Source of the DNA: Sycobia sp. Sy_11
Taxonomy: Eukaryota > Arthropoda > Insecta > Hymenoptera > Epichrysomallidae
Length of the DNA: 64,000 nucleotides
NCBI GenBank assembly: GCA_018907035.1
Contig: JACCIC010000175.1
Coordinates: forward strand, 493,501-557,500
Reading direction: 5' to 3'
The stretch's first letter is position 1. Each line of letters begins with the position of its first letter. The notes below the pieces were generated by a model that worked only from the letters and a program-made list of their open reading frames with translations, did not search any database and was not told the DNA's origin. Positions 21,684 to 35,462 of the stretch are shown piece by piece. A program made the translations under genes and the position numbers.

Positions 21684-23321
21684 GACGATGGTGCCTGGAA
21701 AAATTACAGTGAGCGCTTTGAATCGCCGCGCACGCAGCTGCATGTACAGATATGTATACATATATAGGGCTATAGAAAACCGGTTGTAATTTTGATCCAA
21801 GAATTGGAGAAAGAAAAGGATTAATAGGGTACGGTATATTAATATACAGGTTTAGCGACGAGGGAGAGGGGCGGGAGGGGAGGCACGAGAAGGATTTTTC
21901 CAGTGAAAGCGTTGCATTATACGCGAATCAACTATATTTAATAATCAACGAAGCGATGGATTATTAGATTGTTGGAAGTCACCGGCCAAGGCAGTACAAT
22001 TTTTAAATTACACATAGTATATATGAGAAAAAAAAATTTTCTGATCTGCGTAGGAATAGCAAAAGAGATTTAAGAAAGATTTTAAAATTTGTCCTCTGTT
22101 ATACTTTTGGACGAAATACCGATGACTTCGTCCACAAAGAGCGTATCAACAGCTAACCATACTGAAAAATCTAGAGTTCATTGTTCGCACTTTTCATTAG
22201 TGCATTATCGCTATTTCATTACGATTTTGTTCGAATATGAAAGGATCAAAATTGTTTTCTCAATTCTATTTTGAACATTGTTTTTTTACCTCGAGCAACA
22301 GCGATGCAACAGCGTATACGCTCTTCTTATTATTATTATTACTGTCAATACTATCTGAAATTTTACGTATTCGATTCCCATTGAAAGTCTAACTAATATA
22401 ATTGATTTCGATTTTTTTAGCATTCTGAATACATAAATGGGATCTGAAATTTTCGGATAGAAGATATAAGTATATGCATATATTGAAACATTCGCAAGAG
22501 GAAACCACGAAATTTGAGCGATGGATTTGTTCCATATTGATATTATTCCATTTGTTCCAAATTAACGCTTTTTCATTTAATATACTCGCGCACAGTTAGT
22601 ATAATTAAATTATATACATCGTGCGTGGTCGGTGAAAACATTTTTAAAAGTAAAAACCCTTAATTACGCCCAAAACGATTTTACACATATGTGCTCGCGG
22701 ATAGATAGATCGTCAGTTGTCAATATAATCGTGCTGTCTTCGATCGATCCTCTGATTTTCTAGGCATATATACGTTCATCTTTTTCATTTCCAACTTATT
22801 TTTCTTCCCCAATGTTTATTTTTATTCGAATCCGGCGCCAAAAGCAAAGTTAAAAAAACAGCACATTCCACATATCTTGTGAACAGAACGGCGCGGCGTT
22901 ATAGGCCTTACGATTTTACTAAGACTCATTTTGGAAGTATAATTGCCTCGCTCGCACTGGATCAAAGCCGTCGTCCAAAGTACGCGATTTCTCGTTGCAA
23001 GCCTTTGTGCTCGCAGCGAGTGTGCGTGTTTTTACTGCAGGTCACAAATTTTTTCCCTCTCCATTGATTAGTCGTTATTCTTGATACGCGAATAGATTAT
23101 GATTCGTAGAGTAGTCGTAATCCCGCAAAAGTTCATACAGTATTTTGTCGGATATGCAAATACGCGACTTTTACAAGAATACCGGGTCAATGGAATTTAG
23201 CTGTATATCAATTCATGTTTATATATGTTTGAGTAGTTGCTGTTTATATTATTGTCAGATAATCCATAAATCATAAGTATAATAGACAAAAGCTTAAGTA
23301 TTTCTGTACTGTACAATTATG

Positions 23322-23322
<1 letters not shown>

Positions 23323-23387
<65 letters not shown>
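23323..23387. repeat. (TA)n microsatellite
   Basis: About 32 TA units. Confidence 0.98.
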
Positions 23388-23390
<3 letters not shown>

Positions 23391-24282
23391 TACTAATGCT
23401 TAGTTAACGGTTCAATATAAGTCTGACGTTAATTACAGAGTTGACCTGACATATTTTTATCTAATATTTTTCATCTTTACTGTTTTATTTTTTTCGTACC
23501 TGCGCGCTAGCAGAAATTATTCAAAGATAAAATGTATCAGCTGAAACAGCATAAAGTTCTGTAAAAATTGTTTATCTGCATATTGAAGGAAATTTGTTGT
23601 TTTGTGTTTGAAATTTGTTAGGATTAATTCGCTATTCTGTTAGGATTAATTGCTCTATTGAAGTCAGCGATTTGGAGGTCAAGAATTGAGGATGAATTAA
23701 TTTTAAGAAAATACATGATCCGCAACTGTAATGTTCTCATGGTTAGTAGTATAAAATCTATAGTAGTGAATTTTTGTATCAATCAGTTTTCACCGATTCA
23801 TATAATCTTACTGATAATATTATTATATTTATTATGTAAAACAAATAAATATATCTATAATGAATGATACTTTTTATAAAAAAAAGTTCAGTCGTTTAAT
23901 AAAAATATTACATTTACATCACACTTTGTAAATCCAATATAAATGTATGTTAATAAATTTAATGCGTACATGTATGATATATATATATATATCTATAAAA
24001 CTCAAACTCTCCATTAAATTGGACCATTTAATTATTTTTTATTTTTATATTATGACTCATATAATATGAAAACAAATCTTCAATTTAATACACTAAAGTA
24101 TTTCACGCAACTCAATTGAAATAAGTAAAATAGATAAAAAAGAAATACATTTTTTTCCTTTTATCAAAAAAAATCTTATAATTATGTAAGACAACGCCTT
24201 GTTTTATATCGCTTTTTTATGAAATTATTCGAGGGGGATGAGGGGTAAAAATGCACTTCTCTTACATTTATATTTCACTTAT

Positions 24283-24286
<4 letters not shown>

Positions 24287-24344
<58 letters not shown>
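24287..24344. repeat. (TA)n microsatellite
   Basis: About 29 TA units; first of three long TA blocks within 600 bases. Confidence 0.98.
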
Positions 24345-24346
<2 letters not shown>

Positions 24347-24522
24347 AGTATAAGATTAAAAAAGAGAAAAATGAAAGGTATATAAAAATGTGTAAAGATT
24401 CGAGAAAAAAAGCAAAGGGATAAAGTGTAATAAGACACAAGAAGTAAAGGAGTTAATCCTACTGAATATGAATATGTGTGCAAAAGGTCAAACAAGGATT
24501 TAAGATTAAAATTCAATATAAA

Positions 24523-24524
<2 letters not shown>

Positions 24525-24574
<50 letters not shown>
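24525..24574. repeat. (TA)n microsatellite
   Basis: About 25 TA units. Confidence 0.98.
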
Positions 24575-24577
<3 letters not shown>

Positions 24578-24814
24578 GTATACGCGTTGGGAGCAAAGTG
24601 AAATGTTCCCTTATGTTAACCGTTCAATTATGCTCTCGCCTGGCTTCGCAAACACACACGCGCGCACGGGGTAATACGATTCTGTTAATACTCTTCCTCG
24701 ATAATAATTATTCGCGCTCGTGTTCGGCCGCGATCGCGGAGCCCAAGAGATCGCATATATAGATTCGGTCCCGTAATGAGAAATTAATTAGAGAAAGTTC
24801 GCCGCGCACAGAAC

Positions 24815-24817
<3 letters not shown>

Positions 24818-24864
<47 letters not shown>
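24818..24864. repeat. (TA)n microsatellite
   Basis: About 23 TA units. Confidence 0.98.
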
Positions 24865-24866
<2 letters not shown>

Positions 24867-27083
24867 TGGGACTCCTTTTATAAATACATATACGTATATA
24901 TTATAGGCCAATAAAAAAGGGATTCGCGAGGCAATCGGGAATGATTTATACGCCCGCGGAAGGCTTGATTGTCTATGTATTTATGTTTGTATGTATGTAC
25001 GTGCATACGTACTATATATATATATATATATATATAGAAAAGCAAGTGCAAGTCAATGATCTATGGGCGTGTAAAAGCGCGCGGCGCAATGCAAATGCTC
25101 GGGCCGGATCGGTATAAGCTTGCGCAACGGTTTAAATTAAAACAAGATAAGAGCGATAAACATCGCCAATTAAATGTTTATTGCTCCTTTAATAAGAGCA
25201 GTTGGTTTTTACGATTTTATTGCCGGATTTTTTAATTTTACCTTACGAGGAATTTTGAGCTTTATTTATTTGGTCTCGGGACACGTGAAAGGTTGCTAGA
25301 TATAATGATATAATATAATGGTATATTGTATAATGATATAATAATGTTATTTTATTATAAGATGAGAAACAAGGATTTTATAGATGTAATGTAATATAAG
25401 AATAAGTAATTATAATATAAAGTACCGAAAAAGTGTAAATACGCCTTAAACAGGCATAATATTACGTTAATCATTCGTGAAAAATCTAATCAATAATTTT
25501 CAATCTAAAGTTAACTAATACAGCCATTACTTTTATTTCCGAAAAAATTTGACGGCATATTTTTGAAACTTTGCCTACAAAATTTTCAGTAATTGGCAAA
25601 AAATATAGTGATATGCATGATATTAAGCTATATTATCTCGGCTTTTTTCATCATTACCATATATATATATATAGTACAACAAGATGTGAAGTGTAAATAA
25701 ATCTTGATAAATGTAACAGTTGTTAGTTAAATATAATAATGTAGCTTTTACCATTTTTCGGAATATTTTTTGCCAATGACTATAATGATTTTAATAATTT
25801 GCTAAATAAGCGAGGTTGAGATTGTAATTCTGCATATCGACATATGTAAAAGCCATATTTTATTTAGGTCCAAAAATTGTTTAAAACCATATCATTTTTC
25901 GAATTTTCTTACAAGATTCTATGCTGCTAATTACTTTTAGAATTAGCACGTGTTTAAGTTAAATGATTATTTAAGTTAAAGTTATTTAAGTTAAATGATA
26001 TCAACATATACATGGTCTGCTGAGTCGGATTTGAGAAACAAGCAAAATTTTTCTATGCACACGTACATATGTACGCAAATCTAATTTCTCTTGTATGAAG
26101 CACATTTTTAAAATAATCGTATAGAATAAGATTTATAGTTAATCGTACAATAAAGTTATAGCGACGATAAAAAAGACAAGCGAAAATCCGTCGGATACGC
26201 CGTGGACCTGTGGACTCTGAAATACAGACGCGACGAATGCATTCGATGCTATAGAAGAAGAAGAAATAATTTTTTAAACAGGCGTAGTCGAAAAAATATA
26301 TGGAAATCAGAACGAAGTAGAGCCCAAATGTATATATGCGCTTTTAGCAAAGCCATAGCGCGTCTGATGCGGCCGTCGCATGCGCGCGACTCCTCCCCAC
26401 GCCAACTCCCCGCTTCTGTCCATTTTCCAACCCCAATTTTGAGCAATGCCCCTCTATCGGCTGGATCCTGCAAAATATTGCGGTAGCCGCAAAGCGATCC
26501 GATTGTATCCATATCTATATATGTCTGTATCTACCGAGCATCACGGCCATTATCGCTCTTTTCCTCGTCGAAAAGCGGGTATTATATATATAACGGGCAA
26601 AAATTTGTATAATTCGCCCGCCTAATACAGATTATTATATGTATAGATGAACGGGTCTCTCAATACACGCTCGATGACCGAGCGAGAATTCATATATACA
26701 ACGATCGTCCTGCTTCGCGAGTATATATTTGCAACTTAATCCCTCACCAAGGTTCAAGAACGAACGACCTTTACCTTTGTTTTCTCCCCCTTGAATTTTT
26801 GGTATAGATGTCGCTTTTTTAACAACGGCTTTTTGGAACTGGGCATTTTTTTTTCTTTACTACACTTTCTTGTGAAGTCACCTCAGTTATAGGATAAGAA
26901 AGTAATATGCTGATTTAAAGAAAATTGTTCGTCAATATATCGCCTAAATGATAATGTGAGAAATAAATATTAGCTATATCTATTATGCATATTACATTTT
27001 TTGTTTATATATATGTAGATAGAAAGAGATAATTAGAATTAGATTTATCATTGTATTTATTAGAGGCTAAGGACTCGTGGTCC

Positions 27084-27086
<3 letters not shown>

Positions 27087-27126
<40 letters not shown>
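27087..27126. repeat. (GA)n microsatellite
   Basis: About 20 GA units. Confidence 0.98.
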
Positions 27127-27131
<5 letters not shown>

Positions 27132-27157
27132 GATCAATAACTAAAATATATACACAG

Positions 27158-27217
27158 TATCATGATGATAATCAGAAAATTATTATATACAGTACATGAT
27201 GATAATCAGAAAATTTA
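27158..27217. repeat. Tandem duplication of about 30 bases
   Basis: ACAGTATCATGATGATAATC...AGAAAATT followed directly by ACAGTACATGATGATAATC...AGAAAATT: two near-identical units. Confidence 0.85.
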
Positions 27218-27689
27218 AGCTTGAAATTTATTTTTCATTCTCATTTGATATATCTATATTAATATGATAAGTCTATTTGAAACTTTCTCAATAATGATTC
27301 GATAAATGTAGATCGTCAACGTCGACGAAGCCGTAAAACCGTGCTACTATAACTAAATCATATTGATGATTATTACGTATTTAATTATATAAAATTAATT
27401 ATATATAATACTATATAAGACGAGACAAGATTTGAATCAGAATATTTGCATTTTTATCTTTTTTATCTTGATTATTGATAAATAATTGCGATACCCCATA
27501 TAAGAAATATTATATATTATATATACTTCTTCTAATATTTTCTTATATAAACTTATATATAAAAAAATTAAGAATATTCATTATCATTTATTTGACAAAA
27601 TTGTAAAAAGGATTCTAAGAAATTAATAAGACACAGATGAAAAAGATAATTAAGTTCAGAAATATTGACAGTGACACTGTAGAATTTAT

Positions 27690-27692
<3 letters not shown>

Positions 27693-27746
<54 letters not shown>
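27693..27746. repeat. (TA)n microsatellite
   Basis: About 27 TA units. Confidence 0.98.
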
Positions 27747-27749
<3 letters not shown>

Positions 27750-27999
27750 TCATATGTAAACTAAAGAAGTCCATTTCCGTAACCGTAAAACTCGGAAAAC
27801 ATATATTGGTTGCATAAAATATAAAGACTGCCATTCACGAGCCATTATCACAATTTTCTTATTTCATTTTAATCCTTCTCATAACTTCGTAGATACAGCG
27901 TTATATTTGCGAATCGACGTTGGCAGCGCGCTCGTATACAATCTTGCACTTGGGTGCTAAGACGCGAAATAAAAAAAATCGCCTCTCGTGCAGCTTTGG

Positions 28000-28160
28000 C
28001 CTTAGCCGCGTCGCGGACCCGAGCGAAGCTCGGGGAATACGTAAGCGCGAAACAGGCGCTCGCGCGGGCGCACACAGCCGTGCGCGCTGCGCGCACGTAA
28101 TGGACCGTTGCGGGGTTCCCGGCCAGCCGTGGCTAATGCGGAACTATATAGGTAGGTAGC
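28000..28160. promoter_or_regulatory. CpG-rich patch with two hairpins
   Basis: CCGAGC-GAA-GCTCGG at about 28019-28033 and GTGCGCG-CTG-CGCGCAC at about 28080-28096 are perfect stems. The patch is CpG-dense against AT-rich flanks. Function unknown. Confidence 0.3.
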
Positions 28161-28208
28161 CCTAAAGCCGCCGCGGGATTTCACCGATCGCAGCAAAACT
28201 ATCGCAAT

Positions 28209-28210
<2 letters not shown>

Positions 28211-28256
<46 letters not shown>
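28211..28256. repeat. (TA)n microsatellite
   Basis: About 23 TA units. Confidence 0.97.
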
Positions 28257-28264
<8 letters not shown>

Positions 28265-28634
28265 TGTTAGATTATTTTAGCCTTCTATAAATAATAAAGC
28301 AAAAAATACTTGAAACTAAATATTGAAGAGTATCGTAAAAGGATGTAAACATATGTGTCCACTGTGTCTTATTACGATCTGCGTCTTTGCTGCCCTGCGC
28401 GGCAAATGATTTATGAGTTTATTGCCTAGATGCCTGATGAGTTTTTATATAGGTTTTAAGTTTCTCATAAAGGCTTGCAGAGTTTTCATTATCGAATACT
28501 GTAGTCAGTCTTGCGTTATCCTTTCGTTTGAACAGACGTCTTTTCTTTCCTCGTTTGAAATAAAGTTCATGTTAAAAGATTCTTTCGTGTATCTTTATTT
28601 TAACATTCCACCTACTATATTTAATAAAAATTCA

Positions 28635-28639
<5 letters not shown>

Positions 28640-28676
<37 letters not shown>
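28640..28676. repeat. (TA)n microsatellite
   Basis: About 18 TA units. Confidence 0.97.
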
Positions 28677-28679
<3 letters not shown>

Positions 28680-29284
28680 TGTACATAAGACACATACATG
28701 CGTATGCGCAGCGGTGCCGGCACGGAAGCAACGTCTCGGGCGCGTCGCTATGCCCGCGGTGTTGACGCTGCGGCTGAGCCGGGGCGCAAATAAACCGAGC
28801 AATATGTCCGCGCAATAGGCAATATGTGCGTTTGTGCTTTCGCCCCGATGCCCTTCTATGCGCGTAACGTATAATACGCATCTTGAAGCGCACCCCTTAT
28901 CTCTCGCTCTGTACATATATTACGAAGGCGTGCATAGCACATTCTGATGCTTCTGCGCGCTTGCGGCTTTTTTGCTTTTATTCATTTATTTTTTTTTTTT
29001 TGTGTCTATTTCCGCGCAGAAGTAAAAAGGAGATACACCGATTGAAATCCCCACTGCTTGTCGTTCGAATTCAATGGGGGTGTTTTTTTCTCTCTCTCTC
29101 TCTCTCTCTCTCTCGAATATCGATAAATAGGCGTACGAGTAAATTACGCGCGCTCGCATCCACGATACTAAGAACTGAAGCTATAATTCGGGCTTGCTTT
29201 TTTTTAATGTTTTTTAATTTAAAGGCGCTCTATTTGTGCTTGTAAATACCGGTGCTGATCAGCGACGTTAAATTTACGCGATAG

Positions 29285-30412
29285 CGATTTTTCAAAATAT
29301 GAATATCTTCGGGGGTTTCTATTTGATATCTTACCGGTAATGCCTTCTTCTAAAATATTTACATTTTCAAAATCGAAAGAATTTAACAAGTCTCAGCTAT
29401 GTTCCTTTAGCCCAGATGTACCATTTATACGTAGTCGGTAAACTATACCGATCCTCATATTCTTTGTTTTAAGTATCAACCCGTTTCTCCTATATGATGT
29501 TCATCACAATGTTTACAATTTTCTTTTATATATTACTCCCAATTTGTAACATTTATCATCCTTATCTTTACAATTGTTAAATCATCTACTTATAGATCTG
29601 TAAATCTGATCCACTCTCTCCGCAATCATTTTTTCTATAAATTCTATCAAATAATCATTATTAATGAATATATCTTTAACTAATTTTTAAATTCTTTTTT
29701 TTTAATTCTTTGTGTGATAATTTGATTGTTCTGTCGATGGCTCGTTTCGTAGTGCCTATCTTATTTCCGAATTGATTGTGTCAGTTAAAATTTAACAACC
29801 TACCTGACCATGTAGGTTTTTTATACCAATTTAATTTTATTCTGTTACTATTAACCCTAATAACATTGACGTCCAAAAAAATTAATTTACTGTTTAATTC
29901 TATTTGCATTTGTATATGTAATGCTATTATGGACGGAATTAAAAACATCCACCATTTCGTCTAAACACTTTTCTGGCACAATTGTAAAGATGTCATCAAC
30001 GTATCTTTTATAGATAATTGGTTCAAATTTTAACTTATTTAATGAAATAATCTTTAATTTTTCACATTACCAAATTAGCAATGACAGATGCTAAGAATGA
30101 CGCCACTGGCCAGTCATACATTTTCTCAGAAAAACATTTTGGAAAGAAAAAATTGTACTGTTACAAACTAAATTTATGCCTTTACTAAATTCATCTCTTC
30201 TCATTTTCGTGTATATATTTATATATTTATATATTTATTATATCTTTAATTAAGTCTAATGGTATATTTGTAAATAAAAATACTGCATCCAATGAAATCA
30301 TCTTATATAATTATTCGGAATAATAATATCCCTAATTGTTAATTGTAGAACAAGGTATTAACAGTAGTTATAAAAGAGAAACTCTTGATAGTATTCATAT
30401 TTTGAAAAATCG
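29285..30412. repeat. 21-bp perfect inverted repeat around the Penelope-like remnant
   Basis: 29285-29305 and 30392-30412 are exact reverse complements, 1.09 kb apart, with the core ATATTTTGAAAAATCG on the right arm. They bracket most of the RT/endonuclease remnant. They could be leftover partial terminal repeats or a chance AT-rich match; the former is an inference. Confidence 0.5.
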
Positions 30413-30480
30413 ATCGTAGTGTAAATCGGACAACGCTCATAATTCTTTGTTAATAAAAAATTATGTATTGAAATAAAATT
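29285..30480 (-). pseudogene. Decayed Penelope-like retroelement (RT plus GIY-YIG)
   Basis: Read on the minus strand with several frameshifts and stops. In order: IIIPNNYI, then MISLDAVFLFTNIPLDLIKD (RT motif A type, 30241-30303), ANLVM, KRYVDDIFTIVPEKCLDEM (catalytic YVDD, about 29948-30029), INFLDVNVI...WYKKPTWSGRLLNF (29780-29890), then remnants of the endonuclease: YK-x-NCKHCDEHHIGETG (about 29476-29535) and LNSFDFENVNILEEG (about 29320-29390). The order RT, W-[YR]-KPT-x-SGR-x-LN, then GIY-YIG is that of Penelope-like elements. Clearly inactive. Confidence 0.88.
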
Positions 30481-30599
30481 TCGTTTTACGTTTAAAAATC
30501 AAGCGGGGTGGGGGTTCTTTAAATATGATAGAAATTAATTTAGGGACGGGAGTAATGTATATACATATAATAACACGCTAGGTCGTTGTTTTAAGTTAG

Positions 30600-30830
30600 T
30601 CCTTGAAGATGAACCGGAGTCTCGTCCTTTACTACAATAACATAGAATATAGATTTTTCCTCTCAATTTTTAATAAAATTAATTAATTAAATTAAATTTT
30701 ATCGTATATGTTTAATAATATTTCCATTTCCGATTTTACGGTGGTGATTGTAAACAAGGACAGCCCGACTGTCATTACATTATCATAGTATATGATTGTA
30801 TAAAGACAGTAAGACGTATAACAAACTGTG
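30600..30830 (+). repeat. Dispersed repeat family R1, copy 3
   Basis: Starts CCTTGAAGATGAACCGG and ends with GTAAACAAGGACAGCCCGAC and GACAGTAAGACG. The hairpin and CGTCG block are mostly deleted. Lies about 120 bases beyond the right edge of the Penelope-like remnant, in opposite orientation to it. Confidence 0.58.
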
Positions 30831-31761
30831 TATTTTGCTAGACTCTAATATCTGGAGCATACTCAGGGTGTGCTTCTGAGAGCAACTGACCAGCTTGACG
30901 TGCATTATTTTTTTAAATAAATCAATAAAGTACGACTTTCCGAATATTTATTCTTTTTCGACACCTTCAACGTCAGAAAAAAATTTTATGCAGTAAAATT
31001 ATGTTCACTTTCACAGGTTTATTGACTTATTGGCAAAAACTAGCCTATTTTTAAGTTACAGACTCTATACTTTATTACATTCTACTTCTTTTTTTCTGAT
31101 TTCTTGAAATCATTATGTTTGAGATGCTGAAAAAATACACGAAAATCCTCCATTGGTCAGAAGTTGTTACGATACTTATACCTTTCCAGATTTATGCTTT
31201 TATTTTGCTAATATACAGATGAAACTAGTCATCGAGTCATTTATAAATTAATTGTATAAAAAATAGTAAGTATAAATAATACGCGATACTTGAATAATTT
31301 TTCAAGTAACAAGAAATAATCAATTTTTATACACTATCGCCTATATATTACGTGCATATTTTTGCAGCTAAATGAATGCGCACCAATACTGGAAAAATAT
31401 ATACGTAAATGAACACTTGGAACTACTTTTCCAGTTGATAAATTTTAATACGAGATAGGAAAGCCGATTATAAAGCAATTTCTCAATTATGTTAACATAT
31501 ACGTTAACAATTAAATACACATCGTGCAGGGAATACGATAAAAATGCATGGTCCGTGTAATTCATAATTGTTTTGAAACTAATGCCCGTATACTGTATCT
31601 ATAAATATATCTCCAATAAGTGCAGCTCCCGAGGGAGATACGGTAATTACGCGCGTTGTTCCCGCGGCATTTCGCGCGCTCATACGATCCAATCCGCGCT
31701 CGTTTCCTTTTAATTTGAGCCGCCCGCTCGCGGCCGCGGACCTCGAAGCAAAAACGGAGCA

Positions 31762-31763
<2 letters not shown>

Positions 31764-31823
<60 letters not shown>
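31764..31823. repeat. (GT)n microsatellite
   Basis: About 30 GT units at the edge of a CpG-rich patch. Confidence 0.98.
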
Positions 31824-31826
<3 letters not shown>

Positions 31827-33144
31827 AGTAGCTCGTGCAGGCCGAGCGCCTCCAACCTCCGCCTCCACCCCCGCCCCACCCCTCGCGAATGAGGGATATT
31901 TTATTCAAAGCTCCGCGGTAAAGTTGCCCTTTATTTAATTGCCTAAACGCACGTTTCGCCGCTTTGAGCGGGGCGTCGCGCCTGGGCGGAGCGTTCTGAT
32001 TTTATCGTCATTCGTATGTATCATAATATCGTTATTCCATATAGCACGACGGCGAGATTAAAGGAATTTTTCAATTCTCAAGGTAATTTTTCAATCCAAG
32101 TATGCTTTTACGCCTTCGTTTCGCTTCCGTCGACTTGGGCTACGTTATATTTATACGTGATTAATTGTGACTATTCGTTGTTAAAATAGGGAGAACGCTA
32201 TACCCATTGCGACGATTATTAGCAACGATTAAGGAGTATATTGAACTTCAATACAAAAATTTCCGATTCCTGATTCCTTTAAGAACGTAAGTTGCTTCAA
32301 AATCTAAAAATTATAACTATACGTATAAACTGGGATAGGATATCCGTTGGTTTTGCAGTGGCAAAGGTGCCATGATGTATTTTTAAATTGGTATTTCATT
32401 GGTTCGATGTCCTCCGATGGAATTCAACATTTATACTTTTGCCGTAAAACCATAGCACTCGATCGAATAAATATATTGTACAGAAGTAAAATCATAAAGC
32501 AGAAACTAAAGCGTGTATTTAATATAAAAAAAATACCTGTCGAGCTATATATATATATATATATTTGACGTATGCACGGCATTGTTTTGCCAGCTGATGG
32601 TTCGTAATACCGTTGAAAAGCTTATATATATAATAATCATGGTCGCGTTGCGTTTCATCGGCCGCTCTATATATAATTGTGAAAAATTAATTAATTCCTA
32701 AAAGCTCTCTCTCGCGTCAGTTCATACTTTGTGGCTGTACATTGTATATAATAATATAATAATAACAAGAATAGTAATAATATAACAATACGCAAAGCTG
32801 GGAAAGGAGGCAAAACCATTGTTATCGTTAAAAAAAACTCTTTGGTGAATGCTTCGGCCGCCGCTCTCTCTCTCTCTCTCTCTTTCTCTCTCTAGAGCAA
32901 GATAGGGAAGGAGCGAGCCGCAGGGCGAGGCCCAAATGGGCCCTATCGCTGTCACCGGCACAATGGCTTGCCCGTGACGCGATTATGACGGGCAACGTGA
33001 TACTCCTCCTCGTGCACGGACGTCCGCCTATATACACATGTGCGCGCGCGCAAATATATTAGCACACACATATGCCTACACACACGAACGTGCACAATTT
33101 AATAAATGATAATGCCGCTCGTGGCTGAATAGCCGACATCGTGC

Positions 33145-33177
33145 GGGAGAGCGAGAGAGAGAAAGAGAAAGAGGGAG

Positions 33178-33211
<34 letters not shown>
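33145..33211. repeat. (GA)n-rich tract
   Basis: GA repeat with AAAG and GGGA interruptions. Confidence 0.95.
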
Positions 33212-33216
<5 letters not shown>

Positions 33217-35462
33217 TGATGTGTCGTATTCGGCTGCGCGGTTCATCAGGCGGCCAGATGCGAGAACGCGAATCGGACTTGCGCCGTCCGCGCGCAACCG
33301 CAAACGCTTTGTTTTACCTTCTTCATAACTTTTGTTTCCCGAACTCCGTCCCACCTCCACCCCCGCCCCTCGCTCCTTCTATCTTTGACGAAACGATGAC
33401 AATTAGGCTCACGCACGCTGCTTGATCTACTGCCGCCCCGACCCTCTACTTTCTCGTACTTCCTCGTATTAATTTCCTTCCGTAATATATTTTAACGTAT
33501 ATATTTTACAATTATATCGTAAGAAAGAGTAGCTTCTGCGGTGAAAGGGGTAGAAATGGGCATAAAGAGTTTACGATCTATCACAGAGTTGGACGATATA
33601 TCGGGAATGCTTCTATGGGGATCCCGAGGGGGAATGGTCGAATCTGTTTGCAGATATCCCATTTGCGCCGAAAGAAAAGTATGGGACAAAAAGATAATAT
33701 GTATTTTGGTTACATCTGTACAGTTTTTTATGCGAAACATTATGTTTTCAATTCGTTTTTTTTTTTTTTTTTTTTTTTTTGTTCTGGGATAAATTCCAAA
33801 AGCGATCATTTTTATGAATTTTACCGCATGAAACTTCGATTTCCGCCAAAAACCACTACGATATTCCTGCATAATTGTTATCCCAAAAAAGCAAGAGCAT
33901 ATAAAATTTCCATCCAAATCGGGGCTGCGCGTGCTTTATGTAAATTCATTCCCTGATATAGCAGTTGATCTAAACGGAATGCCGTAGAATTTTCAGTATT
34001 TCAGAAGCTCTCTTTAGTCGCGCATTGGCTGTATGCCATTACTGATCAGTCTGAAGAAAACATAGTCTGGTAAATAAAAAATTATATACAGAGTACGGCT
34101 TTGGAATTTTTTTTACACAGAGTAATGCTTGTAATTATCGGTACAATTATTGATACATCGCGTGTAATTGCAGGTTATTGTTTTGGAAAGCAAGAATACC
34201 AGGGGTTTCCATTTTTCTTCATTTACCGTTTGTCTGAAAATGATCTAGTGTTTGGCCTTCGGCGTTATCCGAAGGTTATCTGATGAATGTTAAAAGCGAA
34301 CCCTAGAATTTTTGATGCATTACAAGAAATCAATCGAACAAGACGTAGCTCACACAATAATCGGCCAAAAATGCTTTGGCAACTAAATTCATTATTTATC
34401 ATTAGTGAGGGTCGTTCATATAGGTTTTGTTCTTCTTTCATTATGTTACCCATTTCTTGATCAGCCTTTATGTATAAAATTTTGATCGATTTTAGAAAAT
34501 CAAGCCAGGTGCTACGTTTTGCCTCTTATACCGTGTTTCGTTTTCCACAGTTTTCTTTAAATTTAATTATGTTAAATGGTAGCGTTGTATTTTTTTTATA
34601 TATCTATATATAGAAAGATGTTAAAGTTTTTTTTATTGCTTTACGTCGTATTCACTATTCCACCAATGTGTCTTTTTGACGAAATATAGATATGTGCTGT
34701 GTGTGAAGGAAACTTCAGTGTCTTGCCTTGTTAATGAATTCCTTTTTAGTTATATTATACTATGTCGCGAGGATCAGCCTGTATAGTCAATACTGCCTAA
34801 TACGCGCAAGACTTTAATTTCAAATAATTTAAGTCGAAAATTAAAACGACCGGGTAATTATCCCGATTAGCCGTCGAACACGCAGAATCAAAATAATGCG
34901 AGCCAGAATCTCTAATATACTGACCCGGGAACTTATGCCAAGGGTGTGCAGAGGGGGAGGGGGAGCTCGAGCGCGTCGCGAGAGAGTCGCGGCCGCGCGT
35001 TAGTCAGCGTGGAAACGATGTCACGCGCCGACGAACTAGGAAAGCAGGAAAGGCGCTTGTCACTGCATTAGGGTGCCCGTTTAATTAAAATTCTCTCGCT
35101 TTGGCGTTTTCTATTATTAATATAAACCACTACTTATGAAACGTACGTGTTAAAAAAATAACAATAAGTAATACGCGTTCGAACTCTAGGAAGAAAATAT
35201 CAGATAACTTATTAGGTGTATTATTTTATGTTTATATAAGAAAATTATAAATATTACATTATGTTATCGAATAACGACATAGATTTAAATCTACAGATAC
35301 GAGAGAATTCATTAAGATTATATATAAGATCGTCGTAATTATTATAAGTATAATTTAGATTATAGGAATTCGAACGTTCTCAAGGACAGGCTCCACGAAT
35401 AAACATTATAATTTCTTATAATTATATTGCGATTATTATTATTATACTATTATTATAAATTT

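Larger units (their letters stand above)
19904..28000. other. Upstream region of the Wnt gene, no exon recognised
   Basis: Holds an ATC/ATT trinucleotide-rich tract (19977-20095), a G13 run near 20450, many (TA)n blocks and AT-rich sequence. The missing Wnt first exon (signal peptide, ending in phase 2) could be here or further right; I could not pick it out. Confidence 0.6.
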
